Assembly: GCA_965276005.1 (NCBI GenBank)
Contig: OZ254962.1
Location: forward strand, 2,170,001 to 2,234,000
Source: G965232465 sp965276005
GTDB lineage: Bacteria; Pseudomonadota; Alphaproteobacteria; JAQWUY01
Reading direction: 5' to 3'
DNA length: 64,000 bases
Shown: piece after piece, positions 58,473 to 64,000 of the stretch
How positions within the stretch are numbered: the stretch's first letter is position 1
Layout of the letters: each line of letters begins with the position of its first letter
The notes under the pieces: model-generated
What the model was told of the DNA's origin: nothing
The model's database searches: none
Seen by the model: only the letters and a program-made list of their open reading frames with translations
Program-made: the position numbers and the translations under genes

Positions 58473-59342
58473 ATGTGTAATGATAAAATGACAGCTTTTC
58501 GCACATTCCGTATTATCACCGCTTGGGTGGTGGTGGCTATGTTTATATTTCCTATTTACTATTGGGCAACGGTGGCTTTTAAAGTGCCGGCGGATATTTT
58601 TGCACTGCCCCCGAAAATTTTCGATTTTTCCATCAGCTGGAAGTCGTTCGAACAGGTATTTGGATTTTCCTTCGACGGGTTGTCCGTAACACCGGGGGGA
58701 GGCGATTTTTATATGACCCCCCGTTTACTAGACAGCATTATTATTGCCGTACTCTCCACCGCATTAACTGTTTTTATTGCCACATTAGCGGCATATGCGT
58801 TGTCTCGTATGCCTTTTTCTGGGCAACATCATTTTGTGTTTTGGATTTTATCGACCCGTATGATGCCCCCAGTGGCAGTGGCGATTCCTATGTTTTTTAT
58901 GTATAAGGAGATGAATTTGCTGGATACTTATATGGGGATTATTTTGGTACATGCGTTAATGAATATGCCATTAGCGGTGCTGTTATTAAAAAGTTTCTTC
59001 GACGATATTCCCACAGAAATCGACGAATCGGCGTTGGTGGCAGGGGCGTCTCGCATTGTGATTTTCCGCAAAATTGTATTGCCTATGGTGATGGGGGGTG
59101 TGGCTGCCACTGCGGTTTTATGTTTTATTTTTAGTTGGACAGAATTTATGTTTGTTTTGACATTAACACAGACTTCATTAAAAACCGTACCCGTTGTGTC
59201 GTCCACATTTGTAACCTCTATCGGCACCGCATGGGGCAACATGGCGGCACTGGGTACGGTGGCAACTATTCCGGCGTTTATTTTTATTTTGCTGGTACAA
59301 AAGAACTTAGTACGGGGGCTAACATTGGGATCCATTAAATAA
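58473..59342 (+). CDS. Sugar ABC transporter permease, second pair, MalG class
   Basis: Permease of 289 residues, about six segments, with LDSIIIAVLSTALTVFIATLAAYALSRMPF (excerpts LDSIIIAVLST, AAYALSRMPF) and an EAA loop in the altered form EIDESALVAGASRIVIFRKI. The C-terminus QKNLVRGLTLGSIK is typical of MalG-like proteins. It closes the sugar region. A 161-base gap with a perfect promoter for the next gene follows. Confidence 0.87.
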   Translation: MCNDKMTAFRTFRIITAWVVVAMFIFPIYYWATVAFKVPADIFALPPKIFDFSISWKSFEQVFGFSFDGLSVTPGGGDFYMTPRLLDSIIIAVLSTALTVFIATLAAYALSRMPFSGQHHFVFWILSTRMMPPVAVAIPMFFMYKEMNLLDTYMGIILVHALMNMPLAVLLLKSFFDDIPTEIDESALVAGASRIVIFRKIVLPMVMGGVAATAVLCFIFSWTEFMFVLTLTQTSLKTVPVVSSTFVTSIGTAWGNMAALGTVATIPAFIFILLVQKNLVRGLTLGSIK

Positions 59343-59436
59343 TGCCACAGGTTTCACAGCTTAGGACAGCCATCGTCTAACCCGCCCCCATCCCCACACC
59401 CATTAAGATGTGATTGCGGAGGTTGGTTTAGGAATG

Positions 59437-59465
59437 TTGACACAATAAGTAATATGTAATATAAT
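59437..59465 (+). promoter_or_regulatory. Consensus sigma-70 promoter of the toxin-antitoxin-like locus
   Basis: TTGACA (59437-59442), exactly 17 bases, TATAAT (59460-59465): a perfect consensus promoter, 38 bases before the first antitoxin-like ATG. Confidence 0.8.
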
Positions 59466-59503
59466 GCACACATATAGACAACACACCAAAGGGTAAAAAA
59501 ACT

Positions 59504-59818
59504 ATGCGACACACACAAGAGTACTTGGACACTTTAAGCAAGCAACAGCGGGGTGAATTGTGGATACAAAGTGTGCTTGAAAAAGAACCCGATTACAATG
59601 TACAAGACTTGAGAGACATTTGGGATCAAACAGAAAATACCTGCGAAACCTACGAACAAGAGGCCGATAAAATTAAATGGATGGACGACAAACTCATACG
59701 AGCGTTAAACAGTGGATATGTTGAATACAATAGTTGGGACGATCTCATCGCAGATGTGGAAAAATTAGGCGAAAAAATATTATCCGATAAACAAAAGGTG
59801 ATTTCAAAAACTGCCTAA
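59504..59818 (+). CDS. Antitoxin-like protein, copy 1
   Basis: Acidic, helical 104-residue protein that I do not recognise by family. It stands 6 bases before a ParE-like toxin gene, and its C-terminal part (RALNSGYVEYNSWDDLIADVEK) resembles the toxin-binding tail of ParD-type antitoxins, so antitoxin is the best reading. Residues 1-75 are identical to the protein at 60252 except at positions 2 and 65; from 76 on the two diverge. A consensus promoter and AAAGGG ribosome site precede it. Confidence 0.65.
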   Translation: MRHTQEYLDTLSKQQRGELWIQSVLEKEPDYNVQDLRDIWDQTENTCETYEQEADKIKWMDDKLIRALNSGYVEYNSWDDLIADVEKLGEKILSDKQKVISKTA

Positions 59819-59824
59819 CATACA

Positions 59825-60169
59825 ATGAATACATACATTTTAACCAATAATGCAAAATTCGATTTTGCAAGCATATATACATACACAACAGAAAACTTTG
59901 GCTACCATCAGTGGCAAAAATATAATGCGTTCCTCCATAAAAAATTTCAAACCATCGTAGATATACCTACAATCGGCAATCAGAATCACATGTCCAAACA
60001 ACAAATTAAAAATAACCTGTACAAGATTACAGCTGGTAAACATTATATTTTCTATACGAAAAACCCAAAAACGCACAATATAGATATTATCGCTTTAGTG
60101 CATACAAGCCGTGATATTAAACGGGCATTATCCAACAGATACTTGAATTACAGGACAGAACCCATCTAA
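59825..60169 (+). CDS. ParE/RelE-superfamily toxin
   Basis: A 114-residue basic protein with the ParE/RelE-type layout: a first strand YILTNNAKFDFASIY followed by a helix, TYTTENFGYHQWQKYN, then strands LYKITAGKHYIFYTK and IDIIALVHTSRDIKRAL, where VHTSRD matches the family's I-H-xR-D ending. ParE toxins inhibit gyrase; RelE members cut mRNA. Which applies is not readable. It lies 6 bases after its probable antitoxin. Confidence 0.8.
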   Translation: MNTYILTNNAKFDFASIYTYTTENFGYHQWQKYNAFLHKKFQTIVDIPTIGNQNHMSKQQIKNNLYKITAGKHYIFYTKNPKTHNIDIIALVHTSRDIKRALSNRYLNYRTEPI

Positions 60170-60181
60170 AAACAACCACCA

Positions 60182-60210
60182 TTTACAAAACAGATTATAT
60201 GTGATACAAT
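60182..60210 (+). promoter_or_regulatory. Promoter of the second antitoxin-like gene
   Basis: TTTACA (60182-60187), 17 bases, TACAAT (60205-60210), 42 bases before ATG 60252. Boxes are 5/6 each. It corresponds in position to the consensus promoter of copy 1 but the sequence has drifted. Confidence 0.6.
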
Positions 60211-60251
60211 GCGTATATACACAGACAACACACCAAAGGGTAAAAACAACC

Positions 60252-60548
60252 ATGCAACACACACAAGAGTACTTGGACACTTTAAGCAAGCAACAGCGGG
60301 GCGAATTGTGGATACAAAGTGTGCTTGAAAAAGAACCCGATTACAATGTACAAGACTTGAGAGACATTTGGGATCAAACAGAAAATACCTGCGAAACCTA
60401 CGAACAAGAAGCCGATAAAATTAAATGGATGGACGATAAACTCACACGAGCGTTAAACAGTGGATATGTCGAATATGAGAGTTTAGACGCACTATTTGAC
60501 GATGTGGAAAAAGAAGCCTTGGCAATCATACAAAAACAACAACAATAA
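60252..60548 (+). CDS. Antitoxin-like protein, copy 2 without its own toxin
   Basis: A 98-residue near-duplicate of the 59504 protein: 73 of the first 75 residues are the same, then the C-terminal 23 differ (YESLDALFDDVEKEALAIIQ). The DNA duplication begins before the gene at AGACAACACACC (59476 and 60223). No toxin follows; the next gene is a response regulator. In antitoxins the C-terminus binds the toxin, so this copy could have a different partner or act as an anti-addiction decoy. The frame is open from 60201, but ATG 60252 matches copy 1. Confidence 0.65.
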   Translation: MQHTQEYLDTLSKQQRGELWIQSVLEKEPDYNVQDLRDIWDQTENTCETYEQEADKIKWMDDKLTRALNSGYVEYESLDALFDDVEKEALAIIQKQQQ

Positions 60549-60644
60549 TAATATATACATGCAACAGAATTCACTAAATTCTACTATCCCTTGTATTTTT
60601 GTGTTATACTGGGGATATACATAAAAAATTTAACGGAGGATACT

Positions 60645-61259
60645 ATGTCAACACGAGTATTAGTAGATGTGTTTATCATCGATGACGATGCGGATTTTCG
60701 TCAGATGCTGACCACTTTTTTTCAAACAAAGAATGTAACCTGTCGGGATTTTGCTTGTCCCGTACAAGCGGTAGAAAACTACGCCCCCGCCCAAGTGGGG
60801 TGTGTGTTGGTCGATATTAAAATGGCAAAAATGAACGGTATTCAAGTTACTAAAAAGCTAAAATCCATGGATCCCCTAGTCCCCATTATAGCGGTCACCG
60901 GATATGGCAATATCACCGATGCCATAGCAACCATCAAAAGCGGTGCCATAGAGTACATTGAAAAACCGTTTAATGTCGATACGCTGTATGAAAAAGTCAT
61001 GGCGTGTCTGTCGGTAACCGATGCTGTCCGCAAACAACGCTTGCAAGATTCAAAAATGCGTATTAACTTTGAAACTCTTACCTTCCGTGAACGACAGATT
61101 TTGACTTTGTTGTCCATAGGGCTTAGCAACAAAGAAATTGGTCTGTCCATCGATATATCCTACCGTACAGTAGAGGTACATCGAGCAAAAATTATGGAAA
61201 AATTGGGGGCAAAAAATATCGTCGATTTGGTGCGAGTGATGCTGTATATGGGGGGATAA
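60645..61259 (+). CDS. FixJ/NarL-type response regulator
   Basis: Two-component regulator of 204 residues. The receiver domain (about 8-125) has the acidic pocket IIDDDAD, phospho-acceptor D57 (VLVDIKM), a VTGYGN segment and EKPF. The LuxR-type HTH domain (about 140-200) has LTFRERQILTLLSIGLSNKEI and YRTVEVHRAKIMEKL (FRERQILTLL, GLSNKEIG). It is of the FixJ type that signals oxygen or redox state in alphaproteobacteria. Start at ATG 60645 after AACGGAGGA. Its stop abuts the kinase ATG. Confidence 0.92.
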   Translation: MSTRVLVDVFIIDDDADFRQMLTTFFQTKNVTCRDFACPVQAVENYAPAQVGCVLVDIKMAKMNGIQVTKKLKSMDPLVPIIAVTGYGNITDAIATIKSGAIEYIEKPFNVDTLYEKVMACLSVTDAVRKQRLQDSKMRINFETLTFRERQILTLLSIGLSNKEIGLSIDISYRTVEVHRAKIMEKLGAKNIVDLVRVMLYMGG

Positions 61260-62624
61260 ATGTATATATCTACGGAAAATTATGGCGATCTGCATCCCGT
61301 GACCTTGTTTTTTAAAAACCGGGAAATGGAACGCCTATACAAGCGATACTTAGCGTCCTACCACCGTAAATATTTGGTGTGGTGCTTTGTTATTTTAGCA
61401 GTGTTAAATACACTGATGTTTATTGTCGATATACGCAATATCCCATGGTCAGAAGGCTGGGGGCTATTCGTGTTAAGGGGGCTGGCGTACCCGTTTTTGG
61501 CAGTGGTTAGTCGCATGCTGCTTGTCGGTGGATTTAGCTGTTGGTATTGTCGTTCTGTGTTTGCAGTTGTCGGCTTAATGGCGGCGATTGTCCTATACCG
61601 GTACGATATTTTATACCATATGGGACATCAAGGTTTTGACTTTGGATTTCAAGTATCTACAATGATGTTGTTATACATTTTATGTGCCGGTATGATAATA
61701 TTGCCCATTATGGCACAATATATGTTGTTGGTTATAACCATCAGTGCATTGATATTACATACCGTGTTACACGAACCGGACGGGTTTGTCGTCCATAAAA
61801 TGTCTTGGGGAATATACACTATTAGCACAGTGGTTATTACAACCTTTGCCATATGGATACGCCGCCATAGCAGAAACCAATTTTATCACCTGCACCTAAA
61901 ACCAAAAGCATACGCCCGGGCAACAGAAAAAAATACTGTGCTTGGCAAAATGCAAAATGCGTTTATGGCAAATGCCACCGCCCAAATTTTGGCACACGAA
62001 TTAAAATCCCCTTTGGCAACTGCATACGGATACGCCCAGATGAACAACGATACACACACACAAAAGTCGTTGGAAAAAATGCGTACCATTATTCAAAATA
62101 TCGACTACTTGGGCAAAGGCAAAATTAAAAATGTGTGTTTACATGTACAAGCCGTGTTACAACGCACTTCTGATTTATGGTTAAGTGCCTGTCAACACAT
62201 GCAAGGCACTGTGCATATTGAAAATACTTTACATACCCATGATGCGGGGGCTATCCGTGCGGACGATGTGTTGCTACAAGGGGTTATTGCCAATATCGTC
62301 AGAAATGGGCTGCAAGTACGCAAAAAAAGTATCGTAACACTCACCGTTGGTGGCGATGACACCCACATACATATGCGCATCAGCAACGACACCGCTCGCC
62401 CCACCTACCTAAATGACAATGTGTTTATGCCCATGTGGGGACAGGATATGTGGCAACAAGACATGGTGTTCGACACAGACCCGCCACCGCTGCAAAAATC
62501 CGATTCGATGGGCATAGGATTGGCATTTGCCCACGATGTCATGATCCGTATGAAAGGCAAAATATATATCGATTACAACCGCAACAGCACCACAGACTTT
62601 GTCATTGAAATACCCAGATGTTGA
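61260..62624 (+). CDS. Membrane sensor histidine kinase
   Basis: Histidine kinase of 454 residues. A short cytoplasmic N-terminus is followed by about six membrane segments (about 38-200) without a recognisable periplasmic sensor or PAS domain, then a transmitter: H-box LAHELKSPLATAYGYAQ (H246), N-box VIANIVRNGLQV, and G-box SMGIGLAFAHDV. Its partner is the FixJ-type regulator immediately upstream (no gap). The signal is unknown; a membrane-embedded sensor is likely, somewhat like RegB/PrrB in layout. Confidence 0.9.
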   Translation: MYISTENYGDLHPVTLFFKNREMERLYKRYLASYHRKYLVWCFVILAVLNTLMFIVDIRNIPWSEGWGLFVLRGLAYPFLAVVSRMLLVGGFSCWYCRSVFAVVGLMAAIVLYRYDILYHMGHQGFDFGFQVSTMMLLYILCAGMIILPIMAQYMLLVITISALILHTVLHEPDGFVVHKMSWGIYTISTVVITTFAIWIRRHSRNQFYHLHLKPKAYARATEKNTVLGKMQNAFMANATAQILAHELKSPLATAYGYAQMNNDTHTQKSLEKMRTIIQNIDYLGKGKIKNVCLHVQAVLQRTSDLWLSACQHMQGTVHIENTLHTHDAGAIRADDVLLQGVIANIVRNGLQVRKKSIVTLTVGGDDTHIHMRISNDTARPTYLNDNVFMPMWGQDMWQQDMVFDTDPPPLQKSDSMGIGLAFAHDVMIRMKGKIYIDYNRNSTTDFVIEIPRC

Positions 62625-63124
62625 TGGGGGACATGCCCCCCATGCTTCGACAACGACAAATTTCGTTTGTCTGCTTTGCAGCACACAATCAACAATGGTT
62701 GAAATACTTCCGCAAAACTGTATTGCCTATCCCCGAAGTCATGGAGGCATACCGCATGGCGGGACAATGGGGCTATTTACTAAAAGTACAAGTACAAGAC
62801 CTCCCCCATTGCGACAGATTTTACAAATACTTGGTCAGCCAAACAGATTTATACGATGTAACCTCGACCTTTGCTATGGAGCATGTGAAGTATACGACAA
62901 AAATCGATACAGAGAGGTTGGAGGGGTGGGGTGGGGTAGGTTGCCATATGGTGGTTGTGTATTTACTTGAAAAACTGTGTGTAGGAAATATGTTATTATT
63001 CTATGCAATATATTTAAATGTAAGGAGAGAAAATAAAATCCACCTATTGCTATTTTTGGCAACATCTGATACATTATTTTTGAGTACGCATGCAAAAAAT
63101 CAATTGCTTGTGGAGATGATATAA
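62618..63124 (+). CDS. Lrp/AsnC-type RAM ligand-binding domain without HTH, aberrant C-terminus
   Basis: Residues about 15-95 match the C-terminal RAM (ligand-binding) domain of Lrp/AsnC regulators: VLPIPEVMEAYRMAGQWGYL, LLKVQVQDLPHCDRFYKYL and STFAMEHVKYTTK. The N-terminal DNA-binding HTH is absent; upstream sequence is the intact kinase gene, which it overlaps by 7 bases. Beyond residue 97 the frame runs through a G-rich low-complexity stretch into a hydrophobic tail unlike any Lrp protein. A TAG in another frame (62937-62939) would end the protein at about residue 106, so a slippage event may have removed the proper stop. Start codons at 62618, 62633 and 62642 are all possible. Confidence 0.55.
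   Translation: MLMGDMPPMLRQRQISFVCFAAHNQQWLKYFRKTVLPIPEVMEAYRMAGQWGYLLKVQVQDLPHCDRFYKYLVSQTDLYDVTSTFAMEHVKYTTKIDTERLEGWGGVGCHMVVVYLLEKLCVGNMLLFYAIYLNVRRENKIHLLLFLATSDTLFLSTHAKNQLLVEMI
62624..62643 (+). other. GC-rich hairpin at the kinase/RAM-domain junction
   Basis: ATGGGGG-ACATG-CCCCCCAT forms a strong stem spanning the kinase stop codon and the candidate starts of the RAM-domain gene. It may limit translation of the downstream gene or pause transcription; there is no T tract. Confidence 0.5.
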
Positions 63125-63156
63125 TATTACATACACATTAAGGAGTTTATAACAGA

Positions 63157-63999
63157 ATGATAACCCGATTTAGACACAAAAAATTGCCCCGATTTGTTGC
63201 CCACCGTGGGGCGGTAACACACCGTTCAGAAAATACCAAAGAAGCATTTGATGTAGCATATAGTTACAAACACCAGTTTGAAAATATTGGTAGTTCGGTT
63301 TCATTTGAATTTGATGTGCGACTGACCAAGGATAATATGCCCGTACTTATTCACGATCCAAACACCATACGGACAACGGGGGTGGATTGCGTGGTAGCAA
63401 ATACCACATATGCGGACATGCAACAGATTGATTTTTCCCTGCAACATCCGAATCACTCCGCCACTCTTATTGCCTTAGAACAGATGTTTCAGACATACCC
63501 GGATGTGGTATTCAACTTGGAAATAAAGGAAACAAACGCACGGGGTATACAGCTCGCAGACATTATCAATACATTGATTCGCAAATATGACTCCGCCCAT
63601 CGGATGATAGTACATATTCCCTGTTTTCGGGTATCTCAATACGCCCAAAAGACTTTTCCTAATCCATGTTTGTTCGAACTGCCATCGAAACTTATCGACC
63701 GCTTTACCCATGCCGTATACCAAGACGAGCCCGCCCCTTATTACACAGGATACCACCAAATGTGCATGTGTTTTATGAAAAAAGATTCGCAAAATCCAGA
63801 TATACTACACACATACACAGACAAAAAATACGCAGATGCCAGCCGTAAAGCAGGGTATAAAATTCTCACCTATTGGCAATATGACGCACAAGGCGACCAC
63901 ACGGAACAAACCGTTCGCAACGCTATTGAAGTGGGGGCGGACAGCCTTATTTTGGACGACATCGAAATGGCGTTACGGGTGTTTAAAGAATACACATAA
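63157..63999 (+). CDS. Glycerophosphodiester phosphodiesterase
   Basis: GDPD-family TIM-barrel enzyme of 280 residues that hydrolyses glycerophosphodiesters from phospholipid breakdown to glycerol-3-phosphate and an alcohol. The catalytic/metal motifs are VAHRGAVTHRSENTKEAF (HR and EN), EFDVRLTKDNMPVLIHD (E, D, H), and FNLEIKE. It has no signal peptide, so a cytoplasmic UgpQ-like role is likely. It lies 32 bases after the aberrant RAM-domain frame, with TAAGGAG before the ATG, and ends one base before the window edge. Confidence 0.9.
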   Translation: MITRFRHKKLPRFVAHRGAVTHRSENTKEAFDVAYSYKHQFENIGSSVSFEFDVRLTKDNMPVLIHDPNTIRTTGVDCVVANTTYADMQQIDFSLQHPNHSATLIALEQMFQTYPDVVFNLEIKETNARGIQLADIINTLIRKYDSAHRMIVHIPCFRVSQYAQKTFPNPCLFELPSKLIDRFTHAVYQDEPAPYYTGYHQMCMCFMKKDSQNPDILHTYTDKKYADASRKAGYKILTYWQYDAQGDHTEQTVRNAIEVGADSLILDDIEMALRVFKEYT

Positions 64000-64000
64000 T

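Overview
This 64 kb window looks like chromosome of a Gram-negative alphaproteobacterium of moderate to low GC. Four things point there: a pdhA-pdhB-pdhC-lpd-lipA operon whose E1-beta carries an N-terminal lipoyl domain; a trehalose-type thuEFGKAB sugar operon; an arn-type lipid A modification set; and an inverse-autotransporter outer-membrane protein. I cannot name a genus. No rRNA, tRNA, CRISPR array, insertion sequence or phage was recognised.

Layout. (1) 1-7910, minus strand: pyruvate dehydrogenase operon with lipoyl synthase, an FtsB-like division protein and a TrkH potassium channel. (2) 7911-15060: two MFS paralogues, the first framed by copies of a multi-hairpin repeat, then an iron-siderophore-type ABC transporter (ATPase, two permeases, convergent binding protein). 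(3) 15100-31962: an amidase and a small-molecule kinase, then a twelve-gene urea block (urtABCDE followed directly by ureDABCEFG) behind a good sigma-54 type promoter, then pyruvate carboxylase. (4) 32105-45451: an envelope-glycan region. Its first half resembles polyprenyl-phospho-pentose (decaprenyl-phosphoryl-arabinose type) synthesis and transfer: AftB-like membrane glycosyltransferase, epimerase, YdcF-like protein, GMC flavoprotein, UbiA-type phosphoribosyltransferase. A large inverse autotransporter follows, then an undecaprenyl-L-Ara4N type set in which ArnA is split into two genes. (5) 45861-59342: an orphan second ureD, then the thu disaccharide ABC/oxidation operon, continuing into a second sugar permease pair. 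(6) 59437-64000: a ParE-like toxin flanked by two near-identical antitoxin-like genes, a FixJ-type regulator with its kinase, a ligand-binding RAM domain lacking its DNA-binding half, and a glycerophosphodiester phosphodiesterase.

How it fits together: the urea block imports and hydrolyses urea under probable nitrogen control; the thu region imports disaccharides and oxidises them, with ThuA/ThuB and further oxidoreductases and an isomerase downstream; the envelope region builds pentose-modified lipid carriers next to a surface adhesin/protease-like protein. The most unusual observations are the E2 subunit without any lipoyl domain, the repeat family with compensatory stem changes, the co-located D-arabinose-like and L-Ara4N-like pathways, and the inverse autotransporter ending in a degenerate metallopeptidase-like domain.
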